Positions 26,310-38,300 of a stretch of DNA of 64,000 nucleotides are shown here, piece by piece. Each line of letters opens with the position of its first letter. Within the stretch, counting starts at the first letter, position 1. The position numbers and the translations under genes are program-made. The stretch is from Pteria penguin. Taxonomy: Eukaryota > Mollusca > Bivalvia > Pterioida > Pteriidae. The notes beneath the pieces are model-generated. The model had not been told where the DNA came from and ran no database searches. It worked only from the letters and a program-made list of their open reading frames with translations. The stretch covers positions 57,012,198-57,076,197 of the forward strand of contig CM068585.1 in assembly GCA_035048485.1 (NCBI GenBank), given 5' to 3'.

Positions 26310-29300
26310 TATATGGTCTCGATTTAAATATAATGTATGATTTAAACATCCTACTCGACAATTGACGATTTGAATCCATAGGTTGGGGCAGATCGAGGTA
26401 TCTGCTATAAATATGACACCGGTTACTTGAATTTATATGTCATTTTGAAAATAAAGGTTAAATACTTTACTAGTTTTGACAGGACAGGGTATTTTTATGT
26501 AAGACTTCTATGTCCCAGTCAACAGAGCGAGCGCCCTTGTATTCGCCATTGCTATACATGACCCTTACTGGATACATTGTTACAATACGTAATAAGTGAG
26601 ATACTGTTCATAGGCGGATCTAGAAATTTTTGAAAGAAAAAAGGAGAGGGGGAGGGCACAGTCTCCCATTGAAAAGGGGGGGGGGGGGGGGTTGTGTTAG
26701 GCGAGCGCCCTTGTATTCGCCATTGCTATACATGACCCTTACTGGATACATTGTTACAATACGTAATAGGCGGGCGGATCTAGAAATTTTTGAAAGAAAA
26801 GTGGAAGGGGGGGGGGGAGGGCACAGTCTCCCATTGAAAAGGGCGGGGGTGGGGGTGCTGTTAGATAAAATCATTTTATTGTATAGAGTTACATGATGTA
26901 GATTAAGTAGGTAGTGATATAACAAACGGCAGATACGTTGTTACACTGATATATTGAAACTTATTTGATGCTACTTCAAGCAACATTATTGAATACCGAG
27001 AGAATATTTAATCACTGAAATATTTTATAGGACAAAATTTACGTATGTCATTCGAATGAAAGAGCAACACGTAGACACGTAAAATTTTCTGTTAAAGAAA
27101 GTTATTGTCCCCTGAACTTTGTTATATTACGCTGTTATAATAAGAACAAAGGTTAAATTTGTATATCTTAATTTTGTGTGAAAAGTATTGATAGAGAAAA
27201 AATTATTGCGTGTGTGCGTGGGTGAGACGGGGTGGGGGTGTTTAAACCTAAATGTCATCACATGTGGGTATAGTCTCTATAAATGTTGCAACAGAATTGG
27301 AATAGAATGCATCATGTGTTATTTAAAATGAATGACAAGCGATTTTCTTTGTGGTCGATTTGCTGTTAGTACTGGTGTATTAAATTCGCTTTTCGTATAA
27401 AATTTATAGGTACTGGTCACATTCAAATATTATTTATTTATTTATTTATTCATTTATTTATTCACTTTTTTATTTATTATTCAATAATTTATTATTTATT
27501 CACTAATTTATAGTTCTGAAGCTTCTTTTTTATATATATTTTTTAATTTTTTCTTCACTATTTAAATACACAGTTATGAAACAGTGATATTTACCAGGAA
27601 TATATGTACATACATTTTCATTTGGAAATACAAATGTATATATAAATCTCGGTAAGAAAAGCCTCTGGGTTTGTCTGGTTTTGAATAATGCATCAGTAAA
27701 ATTAAATTTAGAGATTCGTTAAAATAAATTCCACTTCAAAACACCGTACAAAAATGCAAGATATGTTTTATTTATTTTCTCTTCCCTTTTTTTTCTAATT
27801 CACAACTCATCACATTTTATATACATTAATGCTAATAGGGCTTATAGAAGGGACCGTATAGAAGTACGCGAGGCCGCGATCGCACGGCCGGAGGGCATCG
27901 CAGCAGGTTTCAGTGTTTTTCAGAGTTTTTCAGAGTTTTGCAGAGTTTTTCAGTGGCGTCAGAGTTTTTCAGAGTTTTGCAGAGTTTTTCAGGGTCGTCA
28001 GTGTTTTTCAGAGTTTTTCAGGGTAGACTTCAGAGTTTTTCAGTGTTTATCAGGGCTGTCAGAGTTTTTCAGTGTTTTTCAGGCAGACTTCAGTGTTTTT
28101 CAGAGTTTTTCAGGGTGTTGCAGAGTTTTGCAGTGAAAAACGGGATTCTCAGGGGTTTTTGGACCCAGTAGTGTCTGCTAATACGGTGAGTGGGAAGGTG
28201 GACCCGTAAACCGGTTAACCACACAATTTGTTTGGCTTTTGTCAAATTACATGACCGTCCTAAGCACTACAATCAAATATTTTTGTAATGTGTTATATGG
28301 GCTAGTATATTATTGATATCCATGAATTGTATAGCTCCATGGTGACTTCTTCCACATAACTGAGCCAGTAACCTTTGTGATTTGTGTCATACAGCTTTGT
28401 AAGATGTCTTCTGTTTTCTCTTAGCGAGCCTGATCTCAGGGTCAAACTTTCGATGTCAAAGGCGTTTAATAGTTTTAGTACCCGCCGATATAAAATTATC
28501 GGAATCTTTGACCCTCCTTAGTTTGTCTGCTAGATCACCGTGAATATTTGAATGGCATATTCTGCTGGATACGTATTGTTGAAAAGAAACAGAAACAAAT
28601 ATCATTTGTTATTTATACATACACTTCTTTGATATGTTCTCCTATCATCTAGTAAAGAAATCACAATGATACAATAATTGATTGATTTTTGTTTTACGTC
28701 ACACCATGAGTATTTCACGTTAATAGTGAGGAGATCTGCCTGATGCGGGGCATACAAATTTTGACGGACCCACCCGAAGCAGTGAGGGATCTTTAACGTG
28801 CCATGCATACCACGGGGGCTCTGGTTTTTACTCTTTCATCCAAAAGACAGGACACCGGCATGACCAGATCGGGAATCGAATCCCGACCTCCTGATCAGGA
28901 GTCCTGCTCGATACTACTAGGCCATGGCGACTTCCAATAATTGAATAAAATATTCTTAATATGATAAATGTTTTATGTATCTACCATAAAATAATGATTT
29001 ATGTAATTCATTCGTGATTCATTACAGAGCATCCCATACGGTGAATTGTACCCAGCAACAGCTGGCAGAATGGAAGTCAATAAAGACAAAAATAGATTTA
29101 AGACCACCTTCCCATGTGAGTAATAATTAATAGAACATGTATGTCACTTTAAAATCATTGCGTCACCTAAGGTTTTAGACAGCACATTTTTATCTCTAGT
29201 GATGCTTTAGCCCAAAAGAGAAAAGAAAAAAGTGTTAAATAAATATGTAATATGTAATATGTAAAGAGTGAGAAGACATTTTGACTGAGCAATTTGAGAA

Positions 29301-32300
29301 AAGTAGCCACCGTCATGCAGAAAATGGAGAAATGCAGAAAACACCTATCACGAAAGTATTCGATTGTAGTTGTTAGGGAGGCCCAAACTCTTTCCTTAAA
29401 AACACATGAGATACGCTTTTTAGATACCTATAAATAATTTATTTGTATCACAATATACCAAAGAATAAATAAGTTACAATGTACGCTTTATAATTAACAA
29501 ACTCGGGAAAATTTCACCGGTTTATCTCAAGTAATATGAGGATTTGAAAATGGACAATATCGCATTTTCTCGCAAATGAAAATGCACAACCTCGCAATTT
29601 CATGAGTGTATAACTTAATCAGTTATGCATAAAATTTGTGATTTATTTATATTAATGTACTCTATATACTACATGTATTACGAAAAAAGATAAAAACATT
29701 GGTTGTAAGTCTTATTTTCTCAAATATAATCTCTTAAACTTGACTCAGAATGGTTATTTACTTTGATGAAAATGATGAAGTCCAAATGTCCAAGGTCATT
29801 TTTCTAAAAATTCATACAAGGATTCATTATAATGTAAAAACTTATTAAAAATGTTTACTTAGAACGATATTTGAAGGAATTTAGATTGTATGACAAAAAA
29901 ATAAGCTCTGTATAAGCAAAAACATTTTTACCTAAATCAGGGGCGGATAACTCTTTTTTAAAAATGTGAAAAATACCACACACATTTTAATTTATCATAG
30001 TATAGCTTATTTTTTTTATATTAATCTACTATATGTATTATATTCATTATTTTAAAAACATAAAAACTTTTATTAAAAGTGTTAAAATATAAACTCTTCA
30101 TAAATACAAATTGTCGTAAAGTTTGGTTGATTTCAATTCCTGTTCTTTGTGTCTCCTTCATGATAATCCTTCACAATTAACAGGAAACCTGATAATTAGT
30201 CCTTGTCTTTCATTAATATGAATACCCAGTTTGTTACGATCGTTAATTAATATCTTGAAAGCTGTTAAAATGTACGAAATGAAGGTTGATATTTGCTGGG
30301 TCAAACAGCCGGTTGAGGTGATATTACGTAATAATTTAGCCGCACAGGTGACAGGTGATCGCCCTAGACGACGTTACCCCGATATGCCCTCGATATATTG
30401 AAAATATTGCAACTTGATTAGGAAGTGAACTATTAAAGATATTATAGAATTCGTCTCGGGACTGGCCATCTGATTGCACATGACGAAGTGTCAACGCTGT
30501 CGCTGGTGTTTTCATGCGAGCTGTACTGAAAAACATACGTTTTCGAGTGCCAATTACAGATATATCGGGGGAATATTAAAATTAGAATTATATTCTATAA
30601 AATCTTCAATACACAGTTATCTAGATAAAAATTACAAATTTAAAACCTTTATTTCTTTTTTTTTTTTTTTCGTGACGCGACGATTGGCATTCGTAGTACA
30701 TTAACATAACTTGTTCTCTCATTGTTATATACTTGTGCTCTCATTTTAATATCTACAGTGGCGGATTTATAGGGATCGCTCCCCCTTTTTGCCACAATTA
30801 TGAGTAAGATTTCGCCCCTAAACTGGCAGAGTATTTTGGTTTATATTGGACTCTCACTTGTGCGCCTCCCCCCCCCCCCCCGCCCTTTTCCCATTTCGGA
30901 AATTCTGGATTCGCCACTGATATAAATATCAAAATTAATTAAAGAGGATTAAATCCAAATCATTTTAATCAGAATAGACTCTTAGTCTCGTCATTTTTCC
31001 TTTAACAAAAAATGTCTTCCTTAAATATGAAAAATTAAACCCCCCCCCCCTTTCCTTTCGCAGAGGTCTAGACTTATCTGCAATTAAAATGTAAGTCTGA
31101 AGTTGTAAACAGCGGGGTCAATGTAAACTAAATGATGAAATGATGTCTTATTTTTACCGCACAATATATGTCTTGGTATTTATTACATTGAAATGTGTAT
31201 TTCTGTAACGTTACATTATTCTATACGACAATACGTGGAGGTCGCCCCGAGTCAGAGGAAACACGTTTAAAATCGTATTAATAGAGCTACAAAATTACAA
31301 TAGACTATATGAAATCGTCAAATATTTAATTAATGTAAATACCAATAACTATCAATTCGAATGTAAAAATCATTCATGGTACATGTAAGTATTAACCCGC
31401 GCGCCCATGCCATTCTTTAAATAACATCATGAATGATAAAATGAAACTTTTGAGAAATAAAACTTTGTAAATAATAGCTACGGGGTAATTTTTTTCACAA
31501 ATAGGATAATCATAATTACTTCTATAGACCTCGTTTTCGTTATGTGTTCTCTTATTTGAGAACTTTATAATGTACGATTGTTTACTCTGTATATCGATGT
31601 AATCAAATGACTCGTGAAAACAATATGGCGGACCGTTGTTTTGGCAAAGAGGAAGACGCTATCTTTTTATTTTCAAATGTTTCTAGTCATTTCTAGGTAT
31701 ATTTTCATAAAAATGGTATCAAATGAAACGGGGGAAACATACTTATCGCATATATTGGGCCGGCAAAAATAAATTAAAAACTGAAAATTATATACTTAAA
31801 AAACTTATGTGTGCCCGCATCGCTCATCTTTTTCTTTTCGGCGATCAGCTGTTTACAGGTAATGGACGTATCTACCTGAAAAACCTTACTTCACTGGATT
31901 TGATACAACCGTGACCCAGAACAACGCCAGTGAACATACCGCTTATATACTCATTGATTCTAAGCGCACCGTCAATTATAAGGCAAAATAAACATCTCGC
32001 TTTACTGCCGGGTATCGTTAGATATTTTAATGATTTTAGCTATTTTCAAATTGCCCTAATTTCTTTATTTCTACTCCAAATGAGATGAAATTTAAGAAAT
32101 GAGAAGAAAACACAATGAATATTCTAATGATATGATTTTGATTTACATGTTAAAAATATTTCCCGATAAATTATTGATGCAAACATTGCAAACAACGCAT
32201 TTTGATTAATTTGAACTTAGTCATTTGCGATGGGCCTCACTATAGTTGTGGCAAGTCAACAGGAAGACAGCCGTAGCTCAATTGGTTAGTTAACCGGTGT

Positions 32301-35300
32301 ACGTCCTCATCATCCCGCTCATCGAAATATGCAGTAAAATCAAAGAACAAACATTTAGAAATAAGTAAATCATTCTCCATAGAAAAGACAAGGATCAACA
32401 GGTTATTTCATGTTGATAGATTGCACTATATGTGTATTTCGAGAACTGTTTCTTAAAATTTTATGCCCCGGATCGACAGATATGGGGCATATTGGTTTTT
32501 TTTTCCTGTCTGTCTGTCCGTTTGTTTGTTTGTCTGTCTTCAACATCAACCTTTGCCATAACTTCTGGACCGTGAGGAATAGAGACTTCATATATGACAA
32601 GCATACTCGATTAATGAAACCTTTTACAAGGGTACCAAGGTCGATGACCTTCTCTCTGAAAATAACCTTTGGACTTTGTTGACGCCGGCGGAGGTTCTTT
32701 TTCTATGTATGATGTTGCCAATTATAGGCATAATATGACATAATTAAAATACCTTATGATAATAATCTATTAAAATAAATATAGAACGTATATACCTTTT
32801 AATTTTTTGCACCAGATGCGCATTTCGACAACTTATGTCTCTTCAGTGATGCTCGTGGCCGAATGGTTGGAATTCTCATATTACATAAATATTTGAAGAG
32901 CAGCATTAAAGCCAAAATGACCGAAAAAGTGAACCAAAGAATCAATCTAAGGACAGAGCTATTATGCATGAAGGAGATACTCCTTAGTTTTGCAGTGATT
33001 TACATAATTTCATGACGGAAAATTTAAGTATATATATCATGATAGTACAAAAGCACTGAAAACTAGACTTCTGATGCCCTCGGGAACTATCAGTCCACCA
33101 GCAGTGACACCGGCCCGGCCTAGTGGTTATGATAAATATAGAACATATATACCTTTTTAAAATATTATGTCACTACTTTTCTTTCAAAGATCATCTTTTC
33201 TTTTCTTATGATATATCTACCTCAGATGATAAAACACGAATTATACTGACTCAGACTGGAAATTCTTCAGATTATATCAACGCTAACTATATCCATGTGA
33301 GTATGAATTTAGCTTTTTTATTTAACACGGGGATTAAATAGCAACCACACAGAAAATTGATGATTTTTTTTATTTTGTATTATGACAGATTTCTTTCTTT
33401 ATAATGCCCTGGATCCCGTTTCATCAAAGGGCCTCAACCTGGTCGTAAGCTTAAGACTTTATATGGTTCTCATAATTGTACATGAAATTAAAAGAAGGCA
33501 AATAAGACGCTAATATGTCCCTCGAAATCGTAAAAAAGTGTGTCCTACTTGAATTCAAGTGTGCTTAAAACTCCTTTATCCTGTTTTAAAGTAATTTCGA
33601 TAACATTTGTAGAAGTAAAAACAACACATGTATTCAGCAATATTGAACCGTCCTATCTATAATGTAACATCTGTAAGCGTAAAATGTGCAGTATACGTCA
33701 TGCACACGTCATGCATAAGTTAAGTCTAAAGCTACAAACTTGACACAGATATGACGTGATATGTTTTCTGCACTATTTATATACATTTTGGGTAGTCGTA
33801 AAAAATCTTATAAAATATGACGGGTTGAAATGAATTTCAAGATAGATTTACCTTAAATTTCCATTAATTTTGATAAAACAACATTTTTCCTGATTTTCTT
33901 CGACAAACGACAAAATTTTATTATTCATCATTCATATTTGATTTATCAGTAGAATTGTAAAAGAAAAATGCACAATATTTATTAAAAATATTGCGGCCTG
34001 TATTTTTGAAATGTGGAGAATAAAATATGTGAAATATACATCTATGTGTTGTATACGAAATGAAGAATTAAACCGTTTTCTCTTATAAAGTCATATGCCA
34101 TAACCCTGATTATTTCCAATGTGTCAAAAAATAGAAAAAAAATTAGGCTACTCTTAAAACTTGTGATAATAATATAGTTTTATAGCAGTATTTACGGAAA
34201 AGCTTATGAAGATCCTTTTTTACTTTGTAATTCTCTGATTCCCTGTACGACATTGCCACCGCATATCGTTCTAGGACTGGTATAGCAGGTAACACTTACA
34301 CTTTGGGGATAGTTTATATCATCTCATTTAGGAATCTTGCTGAAAACACCATCATCACCGAATTTGCCGTGTTTTATCTGGATTTGTAATATCAGACATC
34401 CAGTTTTACTCTTTAGAATTTACACTTTCCTGATATACTTCATTTAACGTTACTCTAGTTTCGTCACCACATGGAAAGTCGACAAGAACTAAGACAAATG
34501 TGATAATGCAAACAGGACAACTTTTTTAATTTGGTATCATTTTTCAGTTTGTGTGAATTTTTAACCCTTTCCATATTTGTTTTACTTATGGTAACTATTA
34601 TATATCTTTGCATATTTTTATATTATAGGGAAGAGAAAAAGAGAAAAAGTATATAGCTACTCAAGGTATGAATCAGTAATGGCATGTATAGACGTATTAG
34701 ACATAAGCACAAACGAAATTTCCGTCACTTCATAATGTCATGGAATAATGTGTGTTTCTTCAACGCGTAGTAACATATGGTACGTACCGCACCATCATGT
34801 ACTGTTATAACATGTTTTATTTTCATGTTCATCTGTAGTTTCTGTTTATAAGACACATACATTATTTCACATGCCAGTGGGTTTTCTACGGGTCGATGAA
34901 TGTTAAATGCTGTATGTTTGTTTTCTGTTCTACATTGATATTTTTATTTTGGCATTTCCTATCATTTAAGATATTACAACGTTGTGTTAATTTCTTGCAC
35001 ATTTATGCGCATTTCCACAATGAAAATATCTTCAACAATGAAAACCAAAATATTTGATATTTAAAAGCAAAATATAACAACTTGGCCTAATGTAAAAGCT
35101 AAACCTCATCGCAGGGACGCAGCCATGCATCAGGGGGATACCCCTTCGATTTAGCATATTTTTCAAACCTATGTTAAGTGTGAGATATCATGAAAACATT
35201 AATTAAACATTGTTGTTTATATTTAAAAGGACCTCTAAAAAACACGAGAGTCGATTTTTGGACGATGGTGTGGGAATTCAACATAGGAAAAATAGTTATG

Positions 35301-38300
35301 CTGACAGGTGTTATCGAGAGTGGAATAGTAAGTTATATTTTATAGTGCTTATCTCCCTTCAAATACTATCCTGTCGTAGGAAAAAAATATCATATGTAAT
35401 GGAAAGCTAATCCGATTGATCAAGATCGGCACAAATTTCGAAGAAACTCGATCGTTCAACCGGCTTGAGATATCTAGACTATGAAAGGTATCATTGGAGT
35501 TTAGCTCGGGATATACTGAAATATGGTAAGATATGGAGATAATAAAACATAAAAGATCGTTAACTATTTTATTTTGACAGCCTAGTGAAAGAATTAGGAT
35601 TAAATTCAGATCCAGGAAATCCTATATATACTCTCACGAACTTTTCGGTTTCGGAAGTACTTGAGAATCATAAATCTGTCCTCAATACGTTTAGTGAAAG
35701 AATTGGGATTAAATTCAGCTCCAGGAAATCCTACTTATACTCTCACGAACTTTTCGGTTTCCGAAGTACTCGAGAATCATAAATCTGTCCTCAATACTTT
35801 TGGTATTGACTCAAATAAATTAAATTTAGAACTTCCATATTTGTACTGCATTCCAAAAATGCACAAAAATCCTTACAAACAACGCTTTATCGCTGGTTCC
35901 TCGAAGTGTTCCACAAAATCTTTATCGATGCTACTCACAAAAATATTATCAGAAATTAAATCTGGCCTTCATAAATATTGCGAAACAGTATATTCCAGAA
36001 GTGGAATTAATCAAATGTGGATCCTTAAAAATTCAAAAGAGTTGTTAGAACATCTAAAATCAAAAAGTTTTACTAAAATTCACTCCATCAAGTCCTTTGA
36101 CTTTTCGACTCTTTACACAACGATCCCTCATCAGAAAGTAAAAGACAGATTAGCGGAAATTAATCAAAATGCATTTACTAGTATAAACGGAAGCGGTAAA
36201 TTCAAATATACTGTTATAGGCCATGATAAAACTTATTTTGTTAGGGAAAATTCTGATTCCAAAAATAAATACACTAAAACAGCTGTCATTCAGATGTTGA
36301 ACTTTCTTATCGATAACATTTTTGTGGTGTTTGGAGGAAAGGTTTTTCAACAAATTGTCGGCATTTCAACGGGCACTGACTGTGCTCCGCTTCTGGCTGA
36401 CATACTCCTTTACTCATACGAAGCTGAATTCATTTAGTCTTTGCTTTCGCAAGGAAAAAAAACCAATTGGCTCTTGGCTTCAATTTCACTTACAGATATA
36501 TAGATGACTTGCTTTCAATTAATAATATTTCATTCGCGGATTACCTTAGCATCATCTACCCAAGTGAACTGGATGTCAAAGAAACCACAGAATATAGTAA
36601 TTCTACTTCGTATTTAGATATTATGTTGTCTTTCGACATTAATGGTCAATTGAACACCTCACACTATGACAAACGTGACGATTTCAATTTCGCTATCACA
36701 AACTTTCCTTTCATAAGTAGCAACATTCCATCATCGCCCGCATACGGCGTATTCATATCTCAGTTAATACGTTATTCCAGAGCATGTTCAAATTACAATG
36801 ACTTCGTTCTGAGGACTAGGCGACTTTCAGTTAAGCTGCTCAACCAGGGTTATATATGTGCTAGACTAGCAACGTCACTGAGGAAGTTCTACGGTCGTTA
36901 CGAGACTCTTATTATTCCATATGATATCTCGTTATCCAGACTTTTAAATGATATTCTGGACTGAGACCGATTCCGATCATTTCACACTGATTTGACACCT
37001 TGTATACTAGAAGGTTACCTACTTCGACTTCTCCATATATAAATACATATGGAATTTACACGATCTGACTCTTTCTACTGGGTATATGTGACGGGTGTTG
37101 CTAGCAAGCAGGAGATGCTTACTCTCCCCGGGCACCTGATCTCACTCCACCACATGGGTTCACATATGCTCTTCAAGTAGACATATTTTGTTATTTTCCA
37201 GTTGTTTTTGATTTTCACTGATTTTGTATGTAATCTGGCTTCATGATTTTTAGATTTATGGTTTGGATTTATCCATCATCTTTACATTCAAAAATTCAAA
37301 ATACTACTTTTCAAAATGGACATCTACTTTACTTAAGGGATCCTCCAGGTACCGTTAAATTGAAGTTAAAGATTTGTATTATAGAGATTGTATACGACTG
37401 TTTCCATGGCGTGACTTAATTCAAAATTGTTGAAGGTGACGTTAAACCCCGATTCACCAACCAACGTGCAATGACACCGATTCTTATGTGACCTTAACAT
37501 AAATCAGCATTCAATAATATATGAAAGTGTATTCAAAATTTCAAGTGTGCTGATTTCACACACATACACACACGCGCGCGCCCGGGAATGCGGACGTATC
37601 AACATAATCTGGAAACCTATCGAAAACTGAGACTTCATGGTTCCCGAAGCTCTTCACAATGGAAAATTCACATGCAAGTTTCCGTTATGCATCCTGACAG
37701 TAACTAATACTCAAAATGTCTGCAAGTTTCTGCATAACTGAAAATTTTCACACAATTTTCCTTATGGTGAAAACTTAATGGAAACTTATACTCAAAACTT
37801 AATAATCTGGTTTCCACAGCAACTTCATGCCAAGTTTTTAGTAGATTTATTTTTTTTTCAATTATTTCAATTGTGTGTATGGTCTTTTTAAATGTGATAT
37901 AATGAGATATAAATGAATATATAGATGAAAAGTGAAATGGAATTTTATAGATGCTAACTTAAATTAATTGATTGATTGATTGATTGATTGATTATTGTAT
38001 TACGTCACTCCACGATTATTTCACGTATATGGTGCCGGCATTTGCCTGATGCATTTCATACGAATTTAGACCTTTGCAACAGAAGCATTGAGGGATCTTT
38101 GACGTGCCGCGCCTCGAAATAAACATCTCTTCTCCTTAACATGCGACATAAAGAGACATCTCTTCTCCTCGACATGCAACATAAAGAACTATATCTTCTC
38201 CTCGACATGCGACATAAAGAGACATTTCTTCTCCTCGACATGCGACGTAAAGAGACATCTCTTCTCTCCGACATGCGACATAAAGAGACATTTCTTCTCC

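Larger units (their letters stand above)
24208..28173. mobile_element. CACTA-type (EnSpm/CMC) DNA transposon, non-autonomous
   Basis: The 3,966-bp element begins CACTACTGGGTCC and ends GGACCCAGTAGTG, with inverted repeats of about 330 bp (24208-24536 and 27837-28173) and the 3-bp duplication TCT at its borders. CACTA termini with a 3-bp duplication are the hallmark of the CACTA superfamily. The internal 3.3 kb has no transposase-like ORF, only TTTA microsatellites, G tracts and a local duplication. It sits in the 3' region of Penelope copy d, in intron 7 of the RPTP gene. Confidence 0.88.

Noticed and set aside
26620..26925. Pro- and Gly-rich ORFs on both strands
   Set aside because: They arise from poly-G tracts in a local duplication.
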